Positions 11,008 to 23,400 of a stretch of 64,000 nt of DNA are shown piece after piece. This DNA comes from Hofstenia miamia (lineage: Eukaryota; Xenacoelomorpha; Acoela): assembly GCA_004352715.1 (NCBI GenBank), contig SCFE01000036.1, forward strand, positions 1,555,632-1,619,631. The letters are read 5' to 3'. The translations under genes and the position numbers were made by a program. The notes beneath the pieces were generated by a model. The model did not search any database, was not told the origin of the DNA, and was given only the letters and a program-made list of their open reading frames with translations. Every line of letters starts with the position of its first letter. The stretch's first letter is position 1.

Positions 11008-12164
11008 GTACCAGTATAAAATAAAAATCAGAAACATTAGCGATTTTTGTTTAACACCTGGATGATATAAATTTCTGTATTGTATTTGTAAATAGCAAAC
11101 CAATGTGATGCATTATTACGATTTTTCCAGATTCCTGGTCCCCCTCGAGTAATATACTCAAGTATTAACTGCTTTTAATGCAGGGGTATCATGAGAGAGC
11201 TGACTCCCACTCATTGTTGCCAGGCTAATTCTAAATTCTAGTAAAATACATGTAAAAAATTACATTCAAAATTTTCAAAGTTATAAACAACTCTCCATTA
11301 CTGCTAAAAGGAATAGAATAGTCTGCCAGGACAAACAACGCATATTATCTGATCGGGAAATTTATCAGATATATAATAAACAATTAGCAAACAAACAAAT
11401 TACGAATGAACGCGAAAAAATTAATTACTCATTACAACAAAGTACAAAAATAATGAACATAATTAAATTTCTATTTTAAATCTAAACAGATTTTCGAAGG
11501 ACTAAATATTTACTAAATGCAAATGGCGAACCTCAACATTTACATTTATTTAATTGCAATTCCGTATTTCAGCAATCTTAACTGCATATAAAACTAATCA
11601 AAATAGAGTGTAAAGAAATATAGATATTTATTTAAATATATAATTACAATTTCATTGAAATGTTGTCTCTAACGGTATTTAATATTTTGTGACGTCAGAC
11701 TTGGGGGAAGTGAGACACATCCAATGTGTCCATTAAATAATAATTTTGGAAGTATTTGAGATAAATTTGGAAAATTTGAGATTTTCAAGAATGAAAAAAA
11801 GTACCAACCAATTTCATTTGTTAATATTCTGTTATTTTCTAATTGGTTAGTTATCATTAAACGGTCTCCAATTTTTGGTGACGTCATATTGGTGAAATGA
11901 AATTGGGGGAAGTGATAAGCAACCCCTCACCAAAATTACACCTACAACATAAGTTTGATTTATCCAAAACTAACGTTTTTGACAATGCCTTGCTTTATTT
12001 TAAAATTTTTAAGGAAATTATTGTTCGGCTGACTTGTGTAATGTGAAATCTATCCCGTCTTGTTTGATATATATTTATAGCCGTGTATTTCCATGAATTA
12101 TTTCGTTAGGGATATTTTTAAACCTTTGTTAAATATAAATAAGTTCTATTTAATTTAAGCCTAT
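11008..12164. other. Non-coding stretch with a direct TGACGTCA-containing repeat
   Basis: No gene was recognised. Two short direct repeats around TGACGTCA (about 11690-11715 and 11877-11915) share 'tgggggaagtga'. The remainder is AT-rich sequence without recognisable motifs. Confidence 0.45.
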
Positions 12165-12172
12165 TTAATTTT

Positions 12173-12404
12173 GGCGTTATTGTACTTTAGGGGACCCAGT
12201 TTGAGTGACGTCATAAACTGGGTATTAAACTAACCTTAACACTAACCCTACTCCCCAACCAATGCAATTATATTGCATTTCATCTTGGTGATTAATTTTT
12301 TGCAAAACACCCAAGTTTTGGGTGAGGGATTGGGGTTAGGGTTAGAGCTTTATACCCATTTTATGACGTCACATAACCTGAGTCTCCTAAAGTACAATAA
12401 CGCC
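12173..12404. mobile_element. 232-bp MITE with 8-bp target duplication
   Basis: The ends are inverted copies: GGCGTTATTGTACTTTAGG at 12173 and its complement ending at 12404. Both arms continue to a TGACGTCA-type palindrome and a 'gggta' block. The element is flanked by TTAATTTT at 12165-12172 and again at 12405-12412, a perfect 8-bp target site duplication. There is no coding capacity. An 8-bp TSD is typical of hAT elements, so this is probably a non-autonomous hAT. The TIR tip does not start with the common CAG, which leaves P-like or Merlin-like origins open. Confidence 0.85.
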
Positions 12405-12412
12405 TTAATTTT

Positions 12413-12869
12413 GCTGTTTCGCAATACTAGACAATCAATTTGCCTTTAAATTTCTAATCATTTTTTGAAAATAATATTTCATTCAATGTCAACCACATTA
12501 TAGTTGGATCACTTGACAGCAATAATCGCGGCTTCATTTTGCTGTTTTGGAATAGGTTCAGGCCAATGAGTAAAACTATCATTGCAGACATCACCACATG
12601 GGGAACATGTTTATAAAAATAGATATTTTTCAGTTTTTAGGAGCATTTGAGTCGTTCTGCAAATGAAATATCGATCTTGATTGATTTTCCTACAAAATAT
12701 TTCTGTTAGTAAACCCCAAATAAAGTCCCTTTTCAGTAACCCATTGATATTTTGGTAAAACTATTCCGGAATTTCCATAAACATGTAAGTAATCTTGCTG
12801 ATAATCTATGCATTAATGAGAGTCGATAATTGAGAGAGAGAGAAACGTATATTAATTAAAAAAACGACT
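12413..12869. other. Non-coding spacer
   Basis: AT-rich sequence between the MITE and the 3' end of the LINE. No features were recognised other than a short (ga)n run near 12834. Confidence 0.5.
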
Positions 12870-13572
12870 GTAGTAGTAGTAGTAAAAGACTTTAATTGGC
12901 CCATGGTGAGGCATCACGTGAAAATAATTAGGATCGACATTTACATTTTACAAAATAGGTACAGGAGATATTCTGATCAAATTCAATAGTTTTAAGATGT
13001 AGAAAATTTGAAAAGAGCATAGGGCAATTGAAATGACAGGTCAGGCATTTGTTCCAGAATGTCATTTGCGTTTACAGCAGAACGGTAAAAGTAAGAGTCA
13101 CGAGTCTTGAATTTGCGTGTTTTGTTCAGTTTAAAAAGTTCCCTGCTCGCAAGTCTGGCGCCACTTCTCCCTTCAGATAGCACAACATAGTTGGCTACCT
13201 CAAGGTCGAATTTACGGTTGATAAGNNNNNNNNNNNNNNNNNNNNNATTTGCGTGTTTTGTTTAGTTGAAAAAGTTCCCTGCTCGCAAGTCTGGAGCCAC
13301 TTCTCCCTTCAGATAGCATAACATAGTTGGCTACCTCAAGGTCGAATTTACGGTTGATAAGTTTGTGTAAAAGAAGAATGTCAGAATGAATTAGGTGGTA
13401 ACAAATAGGCAGGGTCTTTAACTGAACGAGTTGATTCTGATATGAACTGGTACCGCAAACCCATTAAAAACTTTCATTTGGAATTTTTCGAGTTTCTTCA
13501 ACCAAGTAATATCGAGACACCAAATAAATGAGTTGTACAAAAGAATTGGCTTGACACAGGCACTATACATTT

Positions 13573-15660
13573 CTAGTTTCGTCCGCAAGGGGGAAGAAAA
13601 AGGAATACATCGTTTGACTCTATGGAAACTGCGAACAGAGGCCTTGAGTTTTTAACTTCGACGTGGTACCGCCATGATAGCGAAGCATCGATATAAACAC
13701 TGGGATCTTTAACGACATGACTGCGCCGAATTACCTCACCGCAGGGCGTGAGGTAGGTTTCAGCTGCAGCGCTATTAGACAGTAAGTCGGTTTCCCACAA
13801 TGAAAAGTTAGCCCATTTCTAAGAGTCCATGTATGGACGGAATCGATGTCACGCTGTAACTCAGATAACGAATTGTGATACAGTTTGAGATCATCGGCAA
13901 ACAGCTTGCAATTTCAATACCTAACAGCGTCAGGGATGTCATTTATAAATAGGAGAAACAGCAGGGACCCGAGGACACTGTCCTGGGGGACACCACTCAG
14001 AACATTACCAGGGTTAGAAAGAGTATTCTTTACTTTAACACATTGGACGCGATTGGATAAGCAGGGAGAGCAGGGAAAGGATGTCATCAGCGAAGCCCAT
14101 GTCGGATAACTTAGAAAGTAGCCATTTATGGGATACTGAATCAAAAGCTTTTCGGATGTCGAAATAAACGGCGTGGAAATCAGAGTTGGAATCTTTTGAG
14201 CGATAAAGTGTGTCCACGAAGGTAAGAAGCTGAGTGTGGGTTCCCCGGCGGGGCCGAAAACCATGCTGAGAGTCAGAGAGGAGATGCTTAACCTTATCGT
14301 AAATAAATCGGAAGAAAATTTTCTCAAGAAGAGAAATTTTTGATAAAACACTGATGGGTCTGTAGTTTCGGACATCAGAGTTATCGCCTGATTTATGCAT
14401 CAGTGTGACATAAGCAGTTTTCCACACATCAGGCCAGGTGCGCGATTGGATTATATGCGAAAAGAGTATATGTACCAGAGGAGCGAGAAAGCCAAATAAA
14501 TTTCTAAAAATGAAGGGAGGAATGCCATCAGCGCAGACTGCGGTGGTATCAGGGACACCACGGAGCAGAGTCTCGATTTGATACAAAGATCGGCTAGGAA
14601 AATATGTCTTTCGGTGTTGGCTGAGTGAAATTCGAAGGACTCAGGAATAAAAACATTGCACAGAAACAGATTTGCCTTTGCTCGGTCTGTGGATACAAGC
14701 TCACCATCTAAGTGAACAGTTGAGGGAAGAGACATGGGTGCATTAAGTTTGCGGAGCACAGTAAAGCCCTCATTTTTCCCAATGCAGCGCGTCGACTGGA
14801 CAAGCATAAGCTGGTCCAGTTCTATAGAGTTAGATAAATCAAAATGGAACCGCGTTAGTTTGGCAGAAGAATCAAAACCAGACCTATTGAGTCTCTGTGT
14901 CTCGGTATTGACCTGATTACTTAAATGCACAGAATGGCTAGAGGGAACAGATAACTGAATGGATTGGTGTAAGATACTATACCACCAGTTAAAGAGAATT
15001 GCAGAAATAGTTATGTAAAAATAGGTCGAATTCAGATAAGCCAAGCAAGAACGTTTGCTCGTTGAAGCCAGATTTGGAATATGCAGGGATATCAGTACAT
15101 ACATGGCTTGAAGGCATCGAAAAGTCTTTGCAAGACATTTTTATTTTGAGCGGAAAATGTTCGGAAGAGAAGCACTCAGTGAGTACTTCAACCTCGCAAG
15201 TATCGGGACAGTTAGAGATACATAGGTCGAGAAGGTTTCCCCTCGAATGAGTTGCTTCGGTCACCAGTGATTAGAAAACATCCGGCAGGAAATGAAAGAT
15301 AGAAGTTATTGAGATATGTAGTCATATATGAGATAAATTTGTGGGATGAGACGCGATATGGCGAAGAAAGAGGAGGGTTGTAGACAGAAATCACGAGAAC
15401 ATGAATAGAGCTGTGTATAATGCACGCACATGCAAAATCAGGGAGAGAGCAATTTGTCACAGCATGTCGGAAATCAGCGTTGGTCAGGATGGCAACACCA
15501 CCATGTTGCCCTTCCAAGCGGCACGCTTCAGATATGAGTAGATAGGTGTCAAAAGAAAGACAATTTTCCTTAGAGTGCCACGTTTCATTGAAACAGAAAA
15601 CATCAGGTATGTGAAGACTAAGCATTTTCCTGGCATTGAAGCGTTTGTCAAGTGTCATAA
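13573..15660 (-). pseudogene. LINE ORF2: endonuclease and reverse transcriptase, frameshifted
   Basis: The endonuclease part (15658-15212) reads 'VFCFNETWHSKENC' and 'GGVAILTNADF'. A following frame has 'NLLDLCISNCPDTCEV' and 'SSEHFPL', the region around the catalytic His. The RT part (14586-14035) has 'TLMHKSGDNSDVRNYRPISV', 'HGFRPRRGTHTQLL' and 'YFDIRKAFDSVSH'. A further frame gives 'SGVPQDSVLGSLLF' and, near 13890, 'KLFADDLKLY' with the catalytic Asp pair. 'DPSVYIDASLSWRYHV' follows. At least four frame changes occur. The key residues are still visible, so decay is moderate. Confidence 0.8.
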
Positions 15661-15995
15661 TACCACGGGCATTCCAGGAGAGAATGGATAGTCAATTATT
15701 TGTCTGGACAAGAGAGTTATTGTTGTAGAGTTTGAGATTTCTAATCTTTAGATTTTCACGAGGAACGCCTTAATTTATTAAATCCAGTCTTTGTTTCAGG
15801 AGAGTTTGTTCAATAGCCTTTTCTTTTGGCGATAGTTCGGGTAAGATAAGAATACCGTGTGTGTTGTACAGTTTGGACTCAATTGCTTTGCTCTTGACCT
15901 TGCGGGCTTCCCAGACAGACGAAAAGGTAACAATCAGGGGGCATTTTCTTTATTCATCAAATTTACCATGTCGGTAGCAGTCAGCGATATTGGTA

Positions 15996-16463
15996 TCAGG
16001 AACACCAAGATCTGTTAGCACCTTTTTGAATAGTTTCCTTGTCCTTAAACTTCCTGTCGTTTGAAAACTTTTCACCATTTTCAGAGATGCCAACTATCTT
16101 GATTTGCGTTTCACGGGAAGGTTGGGAGTAGCTGTTGTGTGCTTTGTGTAAGTTGGTATGTGTGAAAGGTCCGTTCTTGATCACAGATTTGATTTCAGCA
16201 ACTGCTTGGCTAACTTTCGAGAGTTCAGCAGTTATGGATAGTTGTTCTTTTCGAGCGTTGAAACACGATTGGCAAAACCAAGCCGTCGTTTCTAGCTCCA
16301 TAAGTGCAGAGTATTGGGCTACAGTGATATTCATACAGGCAGCATGGTACCATACTTCACATTTGTCGCATTGTATAGCAGGAGTGTTTGGGGCGACTTT
16401 TTTGCTACAGGATCCACATTTGGTGCTATTCGATGTTGAACCAATACGATTTCGAGTAGACAT
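15996..16463 (-). pseudogene. LINE ORF1 protein with PHD finger
   Basis: A 155-residue open frame begins MSTRNRIGS. Residues C16, C19, C32, C35, H40, C43, C64 and C67 form a C4HC3 PHD-type zinc finger, with the typical 'WYHAAC' around H40 and W62 just before the last Cys pair. A short helical stretch (about 75-95) follows. LINE ORF1 proteins are RNA-binding chaperones; PHD fingers are known in the ORF1 of some LINE clades. The frame ends shortly after a region reading 'TQIKIVGISENG', which looks like the start of an RNA-recognition or esterase-type ORF1 domain, so the protein is probably truncated by a frameshift. It lies directly upstream of the endonuclease part of ORF2. Confidence 0.75.
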
Positions 16464-16620
16464 GGAACAAACTCACCGGATAAAATGAAGGAACTTGTCG
16501 ATGAAGATAGCTAGGTTCAGAGGGTGCAGGAGTTGACGGCAGAGTGATGGAAGGACGCGTGTGTAGGAGTGGCAGGCAGCTAACACCAGCTTCGGGTGAG
16601 CACCAACTCAGCAGCTAATC

Positions 16621-17338
16621 CTAATTAAACTGTATAATAAACATGCAGGAAAAAGAGAGAAGAGAACTTCTTGGTTTTTAGTGCTATATGTTTAGTCCAT
16701 GAGAGTGTGAAAGAAATTATTACACCAAGATCAAGGACATTGCGGTTAAACAGAATCGGATTGTCATGAAGATAAAAACTGGTTCAAACTATGAATAAAT
16801 ATTAATTAATGCATTATTTATGGTTAACATAAAGATAATCATTTTCATTAAAAATTCATATTCCATAATTAAACGTTATTTCGGTTAAACCAAGTATAAA
16901 TTTGAAAAAAATTCAATAATTCAAGATATATTATATCGAATATACTAGAAGTGAGTTACTCACAAAGAAGCGACGAATAAAATATGATTACAGGTAATAA
17001 CTTCAAGAAATTGAAGAAGTCTCTTGATATAAAGGGACTTCATTTTGTCCCATTACAAAATGATAATGGTAAAATTTCAATAATGCAATTCAATGTGTGA
17101 TTTCTTAATTTTGTTAGCGAATCATTGCTAGAGCCCAAAAATCTTTTCAATTTTACTGAAATTTATTACAATTATAAAAATCAATTATATTCACTTTGGA
17201 TCGTAATTCAATTTATCGTAATTTTTTCAAAATATTTCATTACTCCGTTGAAGAAGAATTTTCGAAGAGTTTTTAATTTAGCTGATTTATAATTGTTAAT
17301 TTTGTTTTGAATTTTCAATCTTTTATAAGATATGTCTT
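16621..17338. other. Upstream region of CNOT1
   Basis: AT-rich sequence between the LINE 5' end and the CNOT1 start codon. It should hold the promoter and 5' UTR, but I cannot point to a defined promoter element. An in-frame stop at 17297-17299 precedes the start codon. Confidence 0.4.
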
Positions 17339-17341
17339 ATG

Positions 17342-17443
17342 ATGAATCTTGATCCTTTATCCTTTTCTTTGAAACGCATTGAAAATCTTGTTTCGGGCTT
17401 AGATAGAAAATTGTACTTGAAACAAAGTGAAGAGCTTGTGCAG
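17342..17443 (+). CDS. CNOT1: CNOT1 exon 1 (start codon)
   Basis: Encodes residues 1-34, beginning [17 protein letters not shown] and ending 'SEELVQ' before a GTAAGA donor. Animal CNOT1 starts 'MNLDSLSLALSQI' and continues into a helix that ends just before 'RHLLRC', the motif found in exon 2 at 29783. The phase is 0 on both sides, so the exons join cleanly. This exon is 12.3 kb from the next one, and would be missed by annotation that trusts only the exon cluster at 29.8 kb. Confidence 0.9.
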
Positions 17444-20400
17444 GTAAGAATAGCGAATCTTAATAACGGTTGTTTTAATGTAAAATATAATTTTGAAATA
17501 TATAAATAACAATACAACACAAATTTTAAGGTAAATCTTGACAAAGCGCAGATCATACATTAGTATTCATCTTACATAAATATGATATGGAGGAAATAAT
17601 TGTCAACTGAATATTATCAACGTTTTTTCGCTTTAAGAAGGCTTATTGTGGCCATATATATGACCTATTCGCGAAAAAAGATGATCAAGGATTGCTAAAT
17701 AAAATCAGTAAAAATCGTAATCCATTTCGCCCAGTATTCAGGTGAAATTCTCACAGACGCCATACTAAAAGTGAAAGAATATATTCCAATGATAACCAGA
17801 TCAGACGCCTTTAAATACAGTTTTATTCCACGCGTTCTTTCTAAATTTGAAATTTTATTATTTCAATTACATTGGACATTTTCACAAACCTTTGTAAACA
17901 AGTTCCATGTTATTTTTAATTTTTTGTTATATTTGATTTTATCCATCTCGGGTATTTCGAGCGTGGTAATTAAAGTTTTTAAATGTTGCCAACATTGAAC
18001 CCTTGATTTTCTTCAAGAACAGCGTTTGAAACTGTAACCTCAATCTAATTTAAAGTTTTTGAAATTGAATTTTGTTAGTAAATTGAAAATAGTCCCAAAT
18101 TATTGTTTGAAATGTATTAGAACCCATAAGAAAAAATGTTATTTATGTGTAACATCATGGACTGTATGACGTTTTTCCTCGGTCTCTGATAGCTCTGCGG
18201 TTATGTAGAATATAAGAAAAATATATTTTTATTCAATTTTGCATAACTTCAAAATTCAAAAATTGATTTTATACTATTATTGCAATCCTACTTATCTGGG
18301 CGGACTCAGTCGGCAACTGTTTATCTAGCCGTGTGCCGCAGGGCAGTGTCCTTGGACCTCTTCCTTTCTTGATATATATATATATATATATATATANNNN
18401 NNNNNNNNNNNNNNNNNNNNNNNNNNNNNNNNNNNNNNNNNNNNNNNNNNNNNNNNNNNNNNNNNNNNNNNNNNNNNNNNNNNNNNNNNNNNNNNNNNNN
18501 NNNNNNNNNNNNNNNNNNNNNNNNNNNNNNNNNNNNNNNNNNNNNNNNNNNNNNNNNNNNNNNNNNNNNNNNNNNNNNNNNNNNNNNNNNNNNNNNNNNN
18601 NNNNNNNNNNNNNNNNNNNNNNNNNNNNNNNNNNNTAAACATGAATGGACCTCCGACGGTCCCCTGTGGTACGCCCTGATTTACATATTTAACGGTCGAT
18701 GATGAATCCTTAAAAGTCACATAGAAGCCCCTTCCAGAGAGAAAATCAGCGCACCAGTTGATCACGTAGGGGTTAATTTGAGGTCGCACTTTGGCAAGAC
18801 CACTTATCACCAGGCTGTGTTGAATCTTATCAAATGCCTTGGATAAATCTAAGGAGATAATCCGAACATATTCATAGCCTTTCTTATAGAAATCGCTACA
18901 ATAATTTTGCAATCTAATTAGCGCCGCTTCTGGGGATCCGTTCTGCCTGAATCCACATTGGTGTAAATTGGGTGGTGCATAATTGAATGGGAGTTCATGA
19001 TGGAAAAACGGAAAGATGATGGATTTCTGCTGTTATAGAATGCCGAAAATAATTATAGGCGATGTATCCATCAAACATGTCTCTAGCACTAAATACTTGG
19101 CTATTATGATAATTTGTCCTGGACCTCACATGTATCTTTTAGTATTTTAAAGGCCCTTAGATGTTATTATTTTTTTGAAAAGAAATATTTCTATTAGTGC
19201 TCCATGTAATTCTAAATTTCGGGTTTACAAATCTTGGATTCTTAGTATTATTTTATATTCATCACAGGTCTCGTGCGCCAATGTTGCTTCCAGTAGGAAA
19301 CTGGAATCATTCCATAAACTTGTGATCAAACGGGTGGCTGGTAAACGAAGTTTTCCTCCATCCTATTATCTAATATACAGGTTGTCTCATAATGAGCGCA
19401 GCTTTTAAATCACAGTTATAAAAGGTAAACAATGCAAACAATGAAAATGTAACAATGTTTTGTTATACATATACATGTGTAGTTTTATGCAAAATTATCG
19501 CAGATTTCAATGTGTCCTCCATTCTGTGTAAGCAACAGTTCTATTAGGTCTGTCAAACTGAACACAGCTGCAGAAAATTCTTCAACTGTAAGGTATGCAC
19601 ACTCTTCCATGATGCGTGCCTTGAGAGTTTCAATTGTTGTTGGTGGATTTGTGTGGAAAATATGGGCTTTAAGGGTGGCCCAAATCCAGTAATCTTTCTT
19701 GAGTGTGGATAAGAAAATTTCTAACAATTGATGCGAAGTGAGGCAGGCGGCGCTCCATCTTGTATAAAAATCATTGATGAAAATTTCCTCTTTTGAGTGA
19801 GATGTAAGCATGTTCAAATAGCTTTCCGCATTTATTTTGTCGTCAAAAAAGTAGGGAGTAACACTGAATTGTGATGTGAAACCAAACCACACAGTAACTT
19901 TCAGGGGATGCAATGATTTCGTTAGAAATCCTTGTGGCTTGTTGAGGCTCCCTATTCTGCAATGATGACGGCTGATATCACCATTCAGATGCAAGTTAGC
20001 CTCATCGCTCCAGAAAATGAATGGTAATCGAAGTTCATTTTGCTGTAACCACAGACCAAAATGCAAGCGCTGCTTGAGTTGATGCCGCAAGATACGCTGT
20101 ACTGAAGCTGGAGGAATGTTGGTCGCTTTAGAAATATGCTGAATAGATGATGCGGATGAGGTTGATGCGAGGGCAGTGGCAACACGTGGCTGATCCAGCA
20201 AGGTGAATATTTCAAATTTATTAATCAACCGTGTAATTGTTGTGGCATTGCATGGATCATGAACCAATCCTTTCTCCTTCTTATAAGCTCGTAATGCTGC
20301 AATTGGGCTGTTGCCATTAGTGTAATATAATCGCACTAAATCTCTTCCAACTCCATAATACAGTACTAAAATAATAAGGCATGTGCCTGTTTATTATAGT

Positions 20401-23400
20401 TTAATTAGATTTCAGTTATGCCTCCTTCAGTTTTGCTGTCCGACCTCGAAAATTTGAGTGATGCCCAGTTTACCTCTGCTGTTGTTGGTCTGAAGAAAGA
20501 CGCCATCATTTTGTAACTTCTACCTCCCTCCCCTCCTCCATGGTGGTCCTAGCGTCATATAATCCTTGTCTGAATCCCTCACAAAGTTTTCCTCCGATGT
20601 TTTCTCACTACAATCTGAAATGTTCTCCTTCAGTGATGCTGCCTCACGTGTTGTCTCATCTCGTCCCAATCATCCTGCCCAAGTTTCACACCCGTGCTTT
20701 CTCCTTCTACTCAACCGCATCCTCCTAAGCAGTCTATCCCTTCATCTACTAACTGGAATCGTCCTAGTCCAGTTTTTGTTCTAAATCTTCCTGCCGTCAC
20801 CCTGCTGCTCCATTTAGTCACTTCCGCTGCCTCCCTGCAAAGCTTACATCTATATTGGCCATTTTGCTGTCTCTATGTCCACCTCAGATGTTCCTCTACA
20901 ATTTGATGATGTCCTTTCCATTCCTCCATTTCCTGACTCTCCATTTGTATCCTTCCATGTTGTCTTCGATCAAAAGTCTCATCTTGCACTCATGAATCCT
21001 GGTGCGTGATCTGAAGGCATCTTGATTCACTATTACCGCCTCTCTGACAACGAGCGCAAATCTTTTGGCCTTTGTCCCTGTCGCCATAATGCGCCCTGGT
21101 GTGACTGACTATCTCACTCTGATCTTCCTCTCCACTGTAACTCTGGTTTTTGCTTATTGCTTGCCAATGCCCACAGTCTTGTATGGATCGTTCCAGTGGT
21201 CGCCATGGAGGAGTTCTCATTGCTTCACGCATCCTAACCTTGACATCCGTGCCATCTCATTTGATTCATTATCCTTTCATTTCTGTTGTGGCTGTGCTGT
21301 TGTTCTCAGTGACCATATTGTTTCCCTGCTCTGCGTTTACAACCCTCCTCTGAATAGGGCCTTTCGCATTCCCATTCCTGATTTATCATCTGTTTGAGTC
21401 TTTTCATGAACAGTCTATCTCCCTCTCTCGTTGCCTTGGCTTTTCCATTCAGACTCATTTTCTAGTTTGTGGTGACTTCAATCGTCCTAATGTCTGCTGG
21501 AATGCACTCGACTCTACTGACACTTATGAGTCTGCTGTTTTAAAAGTTTTTGCCTGCTTTTCTCTTGAACAACTTGTATTTTCTCCTACTTTCAGCTCCT
21601 CCCTGCTTGATTTGGTTCTGTGCTCTCACCCTGATTACATATTTGACATATCTGTAATCCCTGTTCCTTCTAAGCTGTCAGATCACTCATTTATCTTCTC
21701 AATCTGTCTGTAAACTGTACTTCTCCATCTGCTTGTATCTGACTGCTCCACAATATGCTCGATTTAACAGTGATTTTCTATCACTTAATGTTGCTCTGTC
21801 ATCTTTGTGATATTGACTTCAGCGCCCATTATATTCCTCTCATGCTTAAATCTTGCAAGTTGTCTGGTCCTTGCTATCCTGACAGTGTCTTTTCCTTTGT
21901 AATTCATGAAACCTCCTCCACGCTTTCTATCCATTTAAAACATCTTTACTCCTTCATTTGCTCCTCTAAGCGCTATCCTGCCTATTGGAAGACATTTTGG
22001 ATTTTTCCGCTGTTAAAATCTAATCAGTTTCCCTTCTCGCAGGTCACCTCCTACCACCCAATAGCTATTCTATCTCGACTGTCCATCATCTTTGAATGTT
22101 TTGTTTTTCGTTATGTATTCCCAAAAATTCGTCACCTCATCTCTTCTTAGCATGGCAACCTTCCTGGTTGGTCTACAAATACTAACTTACCACACTGATT
22201 GAAAACTGCTACTTTCACTCTGATTGTAATGATCCTGGTTGTATTATCTTTCTTGACATCTCAAAAGCGTTTGATCGCCTCCCACATTCCATTCTACTTG
22301 ACAAGTTACGTTTACTTGGTTTTGATGCGGATTTCATCGAACTGTTCCAGTCTTACCAATGTGTCAAAATCAACTAGTGGTTTCCCTCAAGGTTCAGTGT
22401 TTGCTGTTCTTTTCTTCCTCGTTGCCATTAATGACCTCTCTCATTTTGTTCTCAACTTGTCTTGATTTTAGCGCTACCAAGACATGTCGTATTTCCTTTT
22501 CTGTGGCTCCCCCTTCTGATTTNTCCGCTGTCACTCTACTTCCATGCCTGTGATCTCCTCCTGTTCAATCGACTGCTCACTCGCAAATTGGATCTTGTTC
22601 CTTTTGATTTCATTATGTTCTCTAATTCCCACTCCAATCGTTCTGATGATGTTGTCACTTTCTCCATTCGTCGTTCCAAGAACATCGCACCCTTCACTCG
22701 TTTTTCNGATTTTAGCACTACCAAGACATGTGGTATTTCCTTTTCTGTGGCTCCCCCTTCTGATTTGCCTCTACCTGTGAACTTTGCGCCTCATCACACT
22801 CATCTTGGAGTTCAACTTGCTGCAAACTTAAATTGGACTGGACATGTGTCTTTGCGTCTCTGCAAAGCTAATTCCTCGCTATTTGCCCTTTTCCGTAATA
22901 TTCCTTTTAATACCTCATCCGCTGTGAAACACTCTTTGTTCAAGGCCATTGTTCTCTAGGCGTCTCCCTGTTGGTGGCCTTCCTCCTTGTTCCACTCTAT
23001 GGAACGTTTCCAGGCGTGCCTTCAAATGGATCTCTCCCTTGCCATACAAAGACACCCTTCTCAAATTCTCCACTCTTCCGCTGTCACTCTACTTCCATGC
23101 CTGTGATCTCCTCCTGTTCAATCGACTGCTCACTCGCAAATTGGATCTTGTTCCTTTTGATTTCATTATGTTCTCTAATTCCCACTCCAATCGTTCTGAT
23201 GATGTTGTCACTTTCTCCATTCGTCGTTCCAAGAACATCGCACCCTTCACTCGTTTTTCAATCGTGCTTGTACTGCTGCTAATTACATCTTGACTCTCAA
23301 CCCTCCACAGCGATTGATTTCTGTTCCCCGCCACTGAGCTTCACGAAATCTTTTCACATACCGATTAATTGTTTTTAATAACTGAAAACTTTGTAAAAAC

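Larger units (their letters stand above)
12870..16620 (-). mobile_element. Near full-length dead LINE, minus strand
   Basis: The order read on the minus strand is: a 5' region (16620-16464), ORF1 with a PHD finger (16463-15996), an AP-type endonuclease (15658 to about 14990), reverse transcriptase (about 14590-13850), a C-terminal region (13800-13000), and a 3' (TAC)n tail at 12884-12870 after 'aattaaagtc'. About 3.75 kb is a plausible whole length. Frameshifts separate the ORF2 domains, so it is inactive. A 21-N gap at 13226-13246 is flanked by near-identical ~115-bp sequence (13111-13225 and 13247-13362), which looks like an unmerged contig overlap. The domain order and microsatellite tail fit the Jockey/I/CR1-type APE LINEs; I cannot fix the clade. 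Confidence 0.85.

Noticed and set aside
14035-14586. Possible host gene with 183 codons on the minus strand
   Set aside because: It is the RT palm of the dead LINE (YRPISV, HGFRPRRG, FDIRKAFDS).
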